Counted from the first letter of the stretch, positions 33,355 to 44,886 are shown. The stretch is 64,000 nucleotides of DNA from Zizania palustris (GCA_019279435.1 JAAALK010000287.1:66157144-66221143), one strand, 5' to 3'. Program-made: numbers and translations. The notes: generated by a model not told the origin, from the sequence alone.

Positions 33355-34620
33355 CCTTCTCATTATGATCTCTGAGAAAATGATATCGCACATCAATGTG
33401 TTTGGTTCTGGAATGTTGAACCAGGTTGTTTGTAATACAAATAGCACTCGTGTTATCGCAGGAAAGTGGAACACTCTTATAATCTAACCCAAAATCCCGC
33501 AAAGTGGAAACCATCCACAAAATCTGAGTGCAACTGCTAGCTGCAGCAACATATTCGGCCTCAGCCGTCGATTGTGCAACACTAGACTGTTTGCGGGAAG
33601 ACTAGCAAACTAGTGAAGTACCCAGAAAATGACAAGTACCGGAGGTACTTTTCCTATCAATCCTACACCCAGCAAAATCCACATCGGAATAACCTCAAAG
33701 ACACAAAGAGTAAGACGCAGAATACCAAATGTCAAATTCTAGGGTATGTTTGAGATACCTGAGAATGCGCTTTACCGCTTGGCGGTGCGAAGCACGAGGC
33801 GAAGCCTAAAAATGAGCGCACAGACACACTGCGAAGTGTATGTCCGGCCTCGTAGCAGTCAAGTAGAGGAGGGAGTCGATCATGCTTCGGAACTCCTTCT
33901 AATCTATGGCTTCTCCATCCTCATGAGGATTCAATGCTATAGATGTAGCCATTGGAGTGGTGAGGGGCTTCGCATCATCTATGTCGAACTTCTTGACCAG
34001 GTCCTTGGTGTACTTCGTCTGGTGGACGAATGTACCTTGTTTGCTTTGCTTGATTTGCAAACCAAGGAAAAAAGTAAGTTCGCCCATCATGGACATCTCG
34101 AACTCTCTGCTCATGGCATCTGCAAACTCGGCAACCAAAGCACGAGAAGAGCCACCAAAGATGATATCATCCACATAGATCTGGACTAGGAGGAAATCTT
34201 TGCAATGCTTGAGAGTGAACAGGGTTTTATCAACAGATCCCATCAAATACCCCCGCTCAAGCAGAAAAGACTTAAGTCTATCATACCATGCCTGAGGGGC
34301 CTGCTTGAGTCCATAAAGAGCCTTATGAAATTTAAGGACTTTATGTGGGTATTTGGGGTTTTCAAAACCAGGGGGTTGTTTTACATAAACATCTTCGCCT
34401 ATGAAACCATTATGAAAGGCACTTTTAACATCCATTTGTTAAAGTGTGAAACCACGGGATGCCGCAAATGCAAGTAAAATCCTAATGGCCTCAAGATGAG
34501 CAATAGGTGCAAAAGTTTCAGTAAAATCAATCCCTTCTAATTGAGAATAACCCTGAGCTACAAGTTTAGCCTTGTTTTTAACTACAGTCCCATCCTCTCC
34601 TTGTTTGTCGATGTCGCGGC
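33355..34620 (-). pseudogene. Copia RT and RNase H (truncated)
   Basis: RT has MDVKSAFHNGFIGEDVYVKQ (near 34375), ALYGLKQAPQAWYDRL and the catalytic IYVDDIIFGG (near 34150). It then reads LQIKQSKQGTFVHQTKYTKD. The RNase H tail is at 33355-33520 (LSCDNTSAICITNN, SRTKHIDVRYHFLRDH) and stops at HNEK, short of the usual LADIFTKP end. Frame breaks lie between 33525 and 33900 and at about 34437. Confidence 0.85.
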
Positions 34621-34624
34621 TTCG

Positions 34625-35588
34625 GGGGTCGATGTCGAGGCTAGTAGGGGTTCATCCTCAAAATCTCCGGGATCTTCTTTTTCGAAGATGGTCTGCTCCA
34701 TGTCGTGTTCATTTGCCTGTTGAAAGGTAGAACTAACAGAGGGGGTTGATTCATCAAAGGTCACATCACATGACTTGATGACAGTGTTAGTTTCCAAATT
34801 ATAAACACGATAAGAATGACCATGCGTAGTGTAACCCAAAAAGATCCCGTCAGAAGAATGCGACTCAAATTTGTCCAAATTTCCATGTTTTAGGCTAAAG
34901 CAACGACAGCCAAAAACTTGAAGATGAGTAACTCTGGGCTGTCTCCCAAAACGTAGCTCATAAGAAGTTAAGTTTAAAATTGAGCACAAAAAGATTCGGT
35001 TTGAGATGTAACATGCAGTGTTAATGGCCTCAGCCTAGAATTTTCTAGGAGTCCTGTGCTCATAAAGCATCGTCCTATCCATCTCAACCAAAGTGCGGTC
35101 CTTTTTCTCAACAACACCATTATGTTGAGGAACCCGTGGAGCAGAGAATTGATGTTCTATGCCATGCTCCATGCAAAATTCAACAAAGAGACTGTTCTTG
35201 AACTCAGTGTCATTATCACTTCGAATGAATTTCAATGCACCAGGGAGTTCAGTAAAAAGTCTCAAACCCAAGCTCTAAAAGTGTGAAAACACTTCATCCT
35301 TGCTAGCAAGAAAGAAGACCCAAGAGTAGAGAGAAAAGTCGTCGACAATGACTAACACATACCATTTGCCGCCTAAAGAACTAACCCGAGAAGGACCTAC
35401 ATTGTCCATGTGGAGAAGTTATCCGGGTTGTTCAGTCATCACCATGGTGATTGGCGAGTGCGAAGCGACAATCATTTTTGCATGTTGACATGGAGCGCAA
35501 ACTAAATTCTTCTCAAACTTGAGCTTGGGCAATCCTCGGATCAGACCTAGGGCACTCAGACAAGCAAGCAACTCAAAGCTCATATGCC
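34625..35588 (-). pseudogene. Copia integrase, broken
   Basis: The core reads KFIRSDNDTEFKNSLF with the second catalytic Asp (near 35215) and PQHNGVVEKKDRTLVEM with the Glu (near 35120). The N-terminal zinc finger ends NLVCAPCQHAKM (near 35500). The C-terminal part (34582-34989) reads YELRFGRQPRVTHLQVFGCR and GIFLGYTTHGHSYRVYN. Stops near 35033, 35275 and 35425 split it. Confidence 0.85.
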
Positions 35589-36020
35589 CTAGTCTCCTAT
35601 GCTACTTCCAAAGCTCAGAAGTCGATTGTGCAACACGACAATGAGAAGAACCAGATGACTCAGAAAAATCAGCTCCAAAAACTCTCCAACTCTAAAGATC
35701 TTACAAACCATAACGCCATCAGAATTGAGTACTTGCGAAGTATCGCGATGAAATCGCACTTCGAAGCCCTCATCAAGCAATTGAGATACAGAAAGCAGAT
35801 TGTATCCCAATTTTTCAACCAAAGCAACATCTTTGAGAGTGAAATTTGAGTTGATTCTTACCACACCTTTACCTTTCACTCTACTACTTCGATTGTTGCC
35901 GAAGGTGATATGTTCCTTTTTCTTGGTTGTTGTGAGGCTGGAGAACCATGCTGCATCTCCGGTCATATGGCACGAACAACCGGAGTCCATGATCCACGTG
36001 CCCTCCAAGCCTCAGTCCAG
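35589..36020 (-). pseudogene. Copia aspartic protease
   Basis: The frame at 35589-36008 reads WIMDSGCSCHMTGDAAWF, with the catalytic DSG, and continues through a typical pre-integrase stretch (LKDVALVEKLGYNLLSVSQL). It would cleave gag-pol. The frame then shifts near its end. Confidence 0.85.
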
Positions 36021-36023
36021 CGC

Positions 36024-38490
36024 CTATATATGATAAGAAAATCTTGATCGCTCAGTGCTAGGGTGAGTGAATACATGACAAGGTATCCAGCACTGAGTGA
36101 TATGAGTAGTAGGCACAGTAAAAATAGACTGTCTATGCACAGGATAATCAGGATGATGCAAAGTGCGAGGTCTACCTACATGTTTTGACCCAAATGCATG
36201 ACGAGGTCTCCTACTCTGACGAGGTACAAATCTACTAGCCCGGGGTCTACCACTATATGGAACATGGTGAACACCTCGAGGAGCAAAACCTCTCCGAGAA
36301 GTACGAGGAGCCTCGAAAATAGGACGAGAGTAAAACTCAGACTCATGCATGCCTAAAGATGGGCAGTGCATGTTCTAGAACCACATCGCCTGAGAGCGTC
36401 GCTCATTCTTGATGCGACGAAAATAGAACCCAACCAGATGACCCACCCACTGACAATAGGAACAATAAAAAACTCTCCTATGGGCACTCTCATGGGTCAT
36501 AGGAGCAACTCTCACAGGCTCCTTGGGCTTCTGCTGAGTGGTTTTCTTGGGAGGAATTTTCTTTGCAAGAGGAATGGTTTTCTTTGGAGTTTGGGTAGGC
36601 TTTTTGGCTGATGAAGTGTCTAACAGAGCTCTCTCTTTCTCTAAGGTAGTGGGTGAGGTAAAAACAGTTTTGTTCTCACTATCTGAAGAAATCCTCTCAA
36701 AACCCAAACCCAAAGCTAACCCTGCCCTGTCAGCACACATCTTGGTCTTGGCCAAGAGCAAGTCCATTCTACCCTTTCCCTCAGTGCATTTGTTAACCAC
36801 ATAAAGAAGGCACTCATTCTCAGTCATAAGGTTTTCAGCTCGCTCTCTAACAATGCCTAGCTGGTCCTTAAGGGTTATGCAAGTGTCACATATAGGTTGC
36901 ACATCCTTAGAACTACCGGCCCTCTCCAATCTAGCCTCTAAGTCCTGAACATGCTTATCACGTAAATCAATGCTCTCACGTAATAAGGGGCAGTTCATGC
37001 ATTTAATTATATCATGAAGACTAGAATCAACCATCAAAAGTTGCTTATGTGCAGTCTCAAGCTCAGAAAGAGTTTGAGCATGCACATAACGCAACTAAGC
37101 AAACTCACCCATGACAACAGTGCAAGATTCACATTCAGCATCATTAACTCTAGACTTAAGCATGGCATAATAAGTAGAAACAGATTCTAGCCTAAGTCTA
37201 AGGTCTTTTCTATCTCTAGCGGCTTGCACAAGTAATCTATCCTGACCAAGAACTACTTTATTCAGTTCATCTCATTTAATTGAAAGCTGGTCATAGGACA
37301 GAGGTACCTCAGATGAGTCAAGCTCATCGCCGCTGTGATCGTTGTCGGCCATGAAGCAAAGGCCGGTGAAATCTCGTCCCCTCTTGTCCTTCTTCTCCTC
37401 CTTCCTTGGGGACTCCTCCTCCTCAGAGCTCGACTCCTCAGTTGAGGAGGTGTCGATGTCGCTAAGAGCAGCAACAAACGCTCTGGAAGCGGCTTTGGCT
37501 ACTCTCTTAGCCACCTTGCCGTGCTTGCCCTTCACAAAGGGTTTCCTCTCCTTTTGTGGTATTTGGGGCGCTCACTCTCATCTCTCTTCTTGAGTTTAGG
37601 ACAGTTGGCCTTGATGTGAGAAGTGTCGCCACACTCAAAACAACCATTAAAACCACTTCTCCTCTGATCCCGTCTCTCATGGTGAAAACGGGTGAACCTT
37701 CTGGCAATGAGAGCAAGCTCTTCATCATCCAGAGTGTCCACCTACTCCTTAGTGATGGAGACCAGGGAGGACAAAGCAAAACCACCTACAAGAACACAAG
37801 TGCCATATGTGCTTGGTTCTGTAGTGGTGTCATGGCTAGTGATAGAAACTAGTGCCAATTGTTGTGGCAAAGAGTTCCTATGCACTGCAAGAGATGCCTT
37901 GGCAATCTCTGTGGACTTCAGCTTACTGAAGAGCTCATCACAGGTCAATATGTCATAACCTACGGACTCCTCAATACTAGATATCTTCACTTCTCATATG
38001 CTACGATTAAGAGCATAGAGTAGCTTGATATCCCTGTCATGATCATTGTAAGCAAGCGTCCCGTTGGACCGCAAGTTACTCACTATCGCATCAAAGCGAG
38101 AAAACATGGCATCTATAGATTCACCAGGAGCCTGCACAAACAGCTAATACTGTTGATTGTACGTGCTTTGGCACCTAGCCTTAATCTGTGTAGAGCCCTC
38201 ATGAAAAATAGTGAGTGTAGTCCAAATCTCCCTAGTTGGCCTAAGGTGTTGCACCCTATCAAACTCACTCCGACTCAAACCTATGAACAATATATTTCTA
38301 GCCTTGGAGTTGGCATTATATTGATCCTTCTCTGTTTGAGAGGTGCGAGTTTCAGGAATGGAGTATTGTGAGTCCACAATCTCCCAAATTGCATTTCCTT
38401 AGCTTAGCAAGTAAGCCTCCATGCGCACCTTCCAGTATGCAAAATCCGTCGCATCGAACAGAGGTATTTTACTAACTCTATCCATGTCAC
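36024..38490 (-). pseudogene. Copia gag with zinc knuckle, broken
   Basis: The minus strand begins near 38480 with a UBN2-type gag (DFAYWKVRMEAYL; SRSEFDRVQHLRPTREIW near 38270). The nucleocapsid zinc knuckle CFECGDTSHIKANC lies near 37640, followed by a basic tail. A long Lys/Glu-rich coiled-coil extension (36375-37094) and an Arg/Gly/Pro-rich part (36024-36371) follow. The extension is longer than in most copia gags, as in SIRE-type elements. Several stops and frame changes (38150, 37990, 37740, 37270, 37096) make it a pseudogene. Confidence 0.75.
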
Positions 38491-38530
38491 CAACAGATCA
38501 CAAAATCGGTTAAGGTCAATTGGGAATCTT

Positions 38531-38547
38531 AACCCGCTCTGATACCA
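38531..38547 (-). other. tRNA-Met primer binding site of the copia element
   Basis: The minus strand reads TGGTATCAGAGCGGGTT two bases after the LTR end (CCAACA). TGGTATCAGAGC is complementary to the 3' end of initiator tRNA-Met, the standard plant retrotransposon primer. Confidence 0.85.
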
Positions 38548-38549
38548 AT

Positions 38550-40321
38550 TGTTGGACCGGAAACGACGACCAGAGGGGGTGAATGGGAGCTTTTAAAATT
38601 TCAGGCTAAGAAACAACCTTCTGTTTTAATTATGTCTTCTGCGGAACAGGCTTCGAACACACCCTTCGAAGTTCTGGTTCGGAGGTATTTCACAGCTCCG
38701 AAACCAGGCTTCGCAAGGAGCAAAAGTTTGAAGCCAACAAGACTTCGCTCCACCCACAACACCAAAAAACTCAACTCTACTAAGTCAGTGCAGGCTCCGC
38801 ACACTAGGTGCCTTCGAGCAGACTTCGCACTTCACCCTTCGCAAGAGCAGACTTCTCTCTGAGGACTTCGACTAGGAAAGAAAACTGGCTTCGATTCAAG
38901 CCAGACAGTGCTTTGCTAGTAATTAGAGAGGTCTAGCCTCCAGTTTACACAGAGCGAACATACATTGAAAAACACACTTCACCTAGACAAACCTCTCACA
39001 CACCTCTCCAGAAGAGATTCAAAACACAAACTCACTCAGGAAGAAGATGGTGTATAGAGGAATCAAAACATGCAGTGCAACACAGAATACAAGTTCAAGC
39101 ACAAATGAAAAACAGAATCAAAGTTTCATTACTTGAACAGGGAACACAAAATGAACTCACAGATCTAAATACAAAGTGTGTGGCGGCTAGCACAGGAGCT
39201 CAAAAATGGCTGCTCAAAGTGTTACTGTGGCCTAGCTAGCATCCACTATTTATATGCACTATTCATCCCTGTGAATAGACTACTTTACCCCTAGGGTTTA
39301 CACTGGTTTTGTCTCAACAGAACAGGGGGGTATAGCTGGTAGTCTACTTTATTTGGAGGCTTCTTTTGTCAGCTTCACAGAGGAGACAGCATCAGCTTTT
39401 GCAGAGCAGACATGGTCAGCCTTTGCAGTCTTGGAGTCTTCTAAAGCCCCCCTTCGCACGCGAGGGGCGCGGTAGCTTCGGTGAGAAGCCTTGAGCCTGA
39501 CGGCCTTCGCTTCACCAAAGTCAGCCTTCGATACTGTGACGGTTTTGAGCCGAAGCCGTCAAAGCCCTTGGGCCTTTGCACCAACACCTCCGAAATGGAC
39601 CACCATGGCTTCGCAGCTACTCCCAGCTCGAACTCCGTCAACCCGTGTACCGAAGCCATGCACGGCCGAAGTACCTCAAGTCAGCCACACTCCGAAGCCC
39701 CACCTTCGGAGTACCACCCTTCGAAGTCCCTTCCTCGTCCAAGGCCTCCGCATGAAGCATTCCATGAGCACTTTGTCGTAGTGTCTCTCCTCGAGCACAC
39801 TCCTCGACGAACCTCACCCGGACAATGCCTTCAATGCACCTCGACTTCTGAGACCTTCGTTGGGTATACCTTCGAGTGCCTCCCTCCGGAGCACACTTCG
39901 AACACCATGCCTCATTACCGAGGACTTTGTCCACCATACTCCGAAGTCACTCCATTCGGAGTACCCTTCGAAGTGCCTCACCTCCAAGGACTTCGTCTCG
40001 AGGTACCTTCAGCTAGAGCCACACTTCGCACTCTCTACCTTCATTTGGCGCACCTTGACCCAAGGAACGACCTCGACCCCTCGCAGCCTTCGTGATGGAG
40101 CTCCCAGCTCGCCCGGCATCAAGCCTCCCGCTTGACCCAGGTTCACTTGCTACGTACCGTCTGTCGCCTCTGAAGTCACATGCGCACCACAGACAAGTGT
40201 ATCCAGTACCCCGGAGACCTCTCCGAGTAAACAAACTCCAGCACACACTCCGATGTACCGCCCAAAATACTGAGACCTTCGGTACAGCCAAGTAATTGTG
40301 TACTATCGGACCCCTCCAACA
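38550..40321 (-). repeat. 5' LTR of the SIRE-like copia element
   Basis: The block starts TGTTGGA and ends TCCAACA, a perfect 7 bp terminal inverted repeat, and adjoins the primer site. It is packed with CTTCGAAG, CTTCGG and CCGAAG words, especially 39460-40020, similar to the unrelated Tat element C LTRs. The outer boundary at 40321 is chosen from the inverted repeat; a slightly later end cannot be excluded. Confidence 0.7.
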
Positions 40322-40477
40322 GGCACACTCCGCTGCAACAGCTGCAGCAAACAGACCCACTGAACCCTTTGGTGAAACAACCTCCGAACCCCTTCGGAGG
40401 AACCCCTTCGAATCAGAGGATAAAATCTGTCAATCACTCATCACAGACTCCGAAACCAACCCTTGGTTTCTCACAAT
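40322..40477. other. Unassigned 156 bp between copia LTR and Tat integrase
   Basis: No gene is present. It is rich in CTTCGGAG words and includes TCTGTCAATCACTCAT, nearly repeated at 45695-45710 (TCTGACAATCACTCAT). It may be a piece of another LTR. Confidence 0.35.
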
Positions 40478-41265
40478 CTTATTACTAGACTCAGCCTGAC
40501 CATTGGCCTAAGCATAGTATGGCGAGAAGTTTATCAACTTTATACCATAAAATTTGGCAAAATCTCTTACTTCTTTAGAAATAAATGAAGTACCCTGATT
40601 CGTAGTAAGAGTTTGAGGAATACTGAATCTATGTATAATGTGCTTCAAGATGAAATCAATTACCTCGTTATGAATCATATTCTTGAGAGGCACAACCTCG
40701 GTCCACTTGGTGAAGTAATCTGTAGCCATCAACATGAACTGATGTCCTTTTGAAGATGGAGGATAAATCTGGCCGATGAAGTCCAAGCCCCAACCTCAGA
40801 ACAACTGTGGTTTGATAATAGGGTTAAGCAAAGATGCGGGAGCAAGATGAATATTACCAAACCTTTGACATGCCTCACACCCTCTGTAATACTTGAAGCA
40901 ATCTTTAGTCATAGTCAGCCAATAAAAACTCATTCTCATGAGCATCAAACCCATCCTCCGGGTCGACTGATGAGTATTGCAAAGTCCTTCATGGACCTCA
41001 CCCATAGAAACTTTAGATTTATTGGCATTTAAACTTTTCAAAAGTACTCCATCAACCGTTCAGCGATACAATACATCATCAAGGAATACAAATTTAAACG
41101 CTTACCACCAAACTTTTCGATCAACCCTTCGGCTACGTTCTCTCAAATATTGAATAATTGGAACTCTCCAATCATCCACGTGATTTTCAGAAGTTTTCGC
41201 CAAATACTCACTTGAATTGGCGTTTAAAACTGAAACTTCAACCTACCCCCCGAGCCTCAAACCAA
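40478..41265 (-). pseudogene. Integrase of old Tat element B
   Basis: The minus strand matches the integrase of element C with more changes. MDFIGQIYPPSSKGHQF (near 40785) and TTNQGTSFISKE (near 40590) show the catalytic core, and CEACQRFGNIHLAP (near 40880) the zinc-finger end. The right edge reads DQ-type residues near 40478 and stops where the copia debris begins. It probably continues the fragment at 6238-6649. Stops near 40793 and 41045 break it. Confidence 0.8.
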
Positions 41266-41500
41266 TCTAGCATGGGGCGCTCAGACTAGCCGTGATGAGC
41301 CGGTCAGACCGACCGTTGCCGGACGACTAGCCAGGGGCAGTTAGACTAGCCATGATGGGCCAGTCAGACCGATTGTTGCCGAATGACTAGCACGGGGCGG
41401 CCAGGTTGGCCTAGCATGGCCAGTCAGACTGACTAGGTACCTGCGGTCTGACCGGCCAACAAGGGTTGGTCAAACTGAAGTGGTCTGACTCACGTGGAAT
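41266..41500 (-). repeat. GGTCAGACC-rich linker of Tat element B
   Basis: Between integrase and the second RNase H the linker consists of variants of CCGGTCAGACCGACCG separated by GACTAGC and CATGATGGGCC words. The equivalent linkers of element C consist of CTTCGG words instead. The same GGTCAGACC words fill the LTR at 5228-6237. Confidence 0.75.
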
Positions 41501-43260
41501 AATTTTGTCAAGCATTGATTTTTCTCTTGTGAAAAATTTACCTCTTTTTACTTGATAACCAGATGCTTGTTGCGCCAAATCATTTGCTATTGAGTTGTCT
41601 TCTCTAGACACATAAGAGATTTCAAAATCATCAAGAGTACCAATTATATATAGACATATGTCCAAATAGTTATTTAATAAACCATGGAAGCATTGACCAT
41701 CTTTAGCTACTTTTTGTACAACTAATAGACAATCACCATATGCATGAATATATTTGACAACCATGGATTCTAAAAGTTCAAGTCCTAGTAATAAGGCTTT
41801 ATATTCGGCTTGATTATTAATACAAGGGAATTCTAAATGAGCCGAGGTCTCGAAACTCATGTCGCTAGGCGATATGAGAACCACTCCAACACCTTGGCCA
41901 TTCTTGCAAGCCGAACCATAAAAGTAAAGTTTCCATGACACTACTTCAACTAAAGTAGTGTCACTACTCCAATTGACATCTACATGATGATCAACTATAA
42001 AGTTTATGACAATTTGGCCTTTCATAGCTTTCAAGGGTTCATAGGCCAAATCATACTAAATTAAAACATAAGTTCACTTTCTGATTCTCCCACTCAGAAT
42101 TGGATTTTGCAACATGTACTTTATCACATCGGTCTGACAAGTAACAATACATGTACTAGATAGAAGATAGTATCGAAGTTTGGTACATGCATTGTAAAGT
42201 GATAAACATAAATGCTCTAAAAACATATACCTCGTCTCAGCATCCAACAGGCGGCGACTTAAGAACGTGATGATGTACTCCTTCCCTTCTACCTCTTTGA
42301 GTTAACACAACTCCTATCACGCTATCTTTTGCAGCAACATATAGTCAAAATGGAATTCTGACTTTTGGTGCTCTTACCACTGGTTGTGATGATAAGCACT
42401 TCTTGATTTTGTCAAAAGCATAATGCTGACTTGCCCCCAAGTGAATTCGGCTTAGTTCTTTAGCTGAAGTATAGGGACAAAAGCATCAATCTTGCTAGAC
42501 AAGTTAGATATTAAGCAACACAAATAATTTACCTTGCCTAGCAGTTCATGCACATCTCTCTTACATATCGGCGCTTCAAACTCTCTAATCTTCTCAAGTC
42601 TCTTACGATCAATTTCAATACCTCTTTCATGAATCATGAATCCTAAGAACTTGCCCACCAACACGCCAAAAGCACACTTGAGTGGGTTCATCGTCAAGCC
42701 ATACTAACGCATTCTCTCAAAAGCAACTGTCAAATCGGCTAAATGGTTACCAATGGCATCCGATTTGACTACAACATCATCTATGTAGACTTCAAACATA
42801 ACTCCTAGCAAGTCATAAAAGATCAAATTCGTAGCACGTTGATATGTAGCACCAGCATTTTTCAAACCAAAAGTCATCACTACCCACTCAAACAAGCCGA
42901 CAAAACCAGGACATCTAAAGGTCGTTTTATAAACATCCTCTTCGGCCATGAAAATTTGATTGTAACTAGCATTTCCATCAAGAAAACTTAGTACCTTATG
43001 TACTGAAGCGTCATTGATCAACATGTCGGCTATCGGCATGGGATACTCATCCTTCAGAGTGGCTTTGTTCAAGTCCCTAAAATAAATACACACATGAATC
43101 TTGCCACTCCCTTTCTTTTCAACAGGCACAATGTGAGCAACTCATTCAGCATACTTGCATGGCCTAATAAACACTACCTTCAACAATCATTCTATCTCTT
43201 CTTTAACTCGGTCATACACTGCCAAATTAAAGTGACGAGGAGTCTGTTTATGAGGCCTAA
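41501..43260 (-). pseudogene. RT and dual RNase H of old Tat element B
   Basis: RT reads VCIYFRDLNKATLKDEYP near 43090, FLDGNASYNQIFMAEEDVYK near 42980 and the catalytic YIDDVVVKS near 42785. The Ty3-type RNase H (42050-42450) has several frame breaks. The plant-type RNase H at 41411-42049 reads LYFYGSACKNGQGVGVV, NNQAEYKALLLGLELLE and HAYGDCLLVVQ; the first catalytic Asp is changed to Tyr. The whole is more AT-rich and more damaged than element C, consistent with greater age. Confidence 0.85.
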
Positions 43261-43825
43261 ACCTGGGTTTGATAGGCAGTCGATGCTCCACGAGCTCACG
43301 GCTAAGTTCGGGCATCTCACTATACTCCTATGTGAAGCAATCAATATATGACTGAAGCAATTTTATTACTTCAGCCTTATCACTAGCTTTTAAGTTCTGA
43401 TTTACAAAAGTCATTCTTAGAACACTACCATGTCCTATGTATACTTCTTCTAAAGGGTTGGTGGGCTCAAAACCTTGACCTAACTTCTCTACTTCACTAA
43501 AATCTTCAATGGCTTCAGTGATACTATCTTTAGAAGACCGATATTGTTCTACGCGAGACTTTAGCCAATCAAGATTGCTTCTACCTAACATGACAGCTAG
43601 TTTAAAGACAACCGATCTACACTAGTCGGCTTTACAGAAATAGAAACAAACCTCCCCTTAGAGATGCTAACAAAATCAAAGTCTGAGAGGTCTATACCTA
43701 GTAAGCACTCCACTTTGTCATGGATGGCGTCTATGGACACATCGACCAAAGCAACTTGGGCCGAAGTGTTAGCTGGTACAATCTCCACTTCATAGTCATC
43801 CCACTGATGAAGGAACGGTGCCCAA
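43261..43825 (-). pseudogene. Protease C-terminus and RT connector of Tat element B
   Basis: Frames at 43328-43591 (GRSNLDWLKSRVEQYRSSKD) and 43597-43825 (QVALVDVSIDAIHDKVECL) match 24212-24559 and the end of 24565-25242. Homology to the protease stops at about 43825. The catalytic half of protease, gag and the 5' LTR are absent. Confidence 0.8.
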
Positions 43826-44398
43826 GAAAATTTCAGTTGGATTGGAAGTTCCAATTTGGAATCAAAAGTTCCAATTATTTTCTGAATTGGAAACAGAGAG
43901 CTAAAATCGGAAGTTCTGATATGGTATCGGAAGTTTCGATAATTTATTATTTGTGAAACGGAGAGTTCAAATCGGAAGTTCCAATAATTGCTAATTTAGA
44001 GACAGAGAGTTGACACCAGAAGTTCTGATGCGTATGGGGAAAATTGCACTGATCGAAAGCTCCGATAGGAGGTATGGAAAGTTCTGATGCTACCTGAAAT
44101 TGGAGTCCAAGAGCGCTGATCGGATGTTTCGATATTGGATCGGAACTTCTGATGCGGGCATAATAGATTGGATTTGTTGGGTCTCGAATCGGTTGAAACT
44201 AACTTGTTGGTTTTGAATTGTTGGAGACCAAGGGCTCTCACCGCTATATAAAGAGAGGAGGAGGAGGCTTGGATGACAAGCAATTGATAGTCTAGACCTA
44301 GCCACCAAGAACTCCTCTCCTCCCTTTCTTGATCTCAAAAGTTGATATTGAGGAATCTCCCATTTCTCACGAGTGGTGCTAGCACGTTGATGTGAGAA
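43826..44398 (+). repeat. LTR fragment with GGAAGTTCC palindromes
   Basis: Eight or more variants of ATCGGAAGTTCCGAT lie at 43845-44160. A clear TATA box (GCTATATAAAGAGAGG, 44242-44257, plus strand) and a pyrimidine-rich leader follow. No genes are encoded. The shape (motif-rich U3, TATA, leader) suggests the 3' part of an LTR in plus orientation. Its left end abuts Tat protease and its right end is cut by a CACTA-like end at 44399. The family is unknown to me. Confidence 0.45.
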
Positions 44399-44765
44399 CA
44401 CTACAACAATCCTTTAGTCTATGACGGATTTGTAGTGACGTTTATTGAAATTGTCACGGAAAGGCAAAGTCTATGACAATATATGAGTTTTCGTCACAAA
44501 TCAATAAATGGACCATTTGGACTTTAGATTGGGGCCATGTTTTACGACGGTCCTTTGCTAACTATCATGGATAGGAAAATGTCTGTGATAATATATGAAT
44601 TTTCGTCACATATCAATAAAATAGACCATTTGGACTTTAGATTGAGCCTAGGTTTTATGACAATCCTTTGCTAACCGTCATGGATAGGTAATGTCTGTGA
44701 CAATATATGAATTTTGTAATGTTTGTGACAATTTTTTAATTATTGTCATAGATCGATAGTATATG
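44399..44765 (+). mobile_element. CACTA-like terminus with 112 bp tandem repeats
   Basis: CACTACAACAATCC starts at 44399, a CACTA-type end. It is followed by words such as GTCATGGATAG and TGTGACAATATATGA. Two full 112 bp units run from 44478 and 44590, and a third starts at 44702. Each contains CAATAAA, GACCATTTGGACTTTAGATTG and TTTGCTAAC. The repeats contain GTCTATGACA/TGTCATAGAC-like words in both orientations. No opposite terminus was found. It may be a non-autonomous CACTA or a fragment. Confidence 0.55.
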
Positions 44766-44886
44766 AGTTTTATAAAAAAAAAATTAAATTCCTCTGTTTG
44801 GACCACTCTACTATTTTTCTTTTTTTGGGCCACTCTCCGTTTGGGCCATGGACTGCTTGCCAAAAAAATGAATCATGCACCACTTC

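Larger units (their letters stand above)
33355..40321 (-). mobile_element. SIRE-like Ty1/copia element, 3' end missing
   Basis: The minus-strand order is 5' LTR, primer site, gag, protease, integrase, RT, RNase H. This is Ty1/copia order, since integrase precedes RT. The element is cut at 33354 within RNase H by the Tat LTR, so its 3' LTR and any third ORF are absent. The remainder is not found to the left of 15685, so DNA was lost. The large gag and the LTR length (1772 bp) suggest the SIRE/Maximus lineage; this is not proven. Confidence 0.85.

Noticed and set aside
39481..40095. 204-codon plus-strand ORF rich in Pro/Ser/Thr
   Set aside because: It lies inside the copia LTR and reflects the CTTCGAAG-type words, which avoid stops in this frame.
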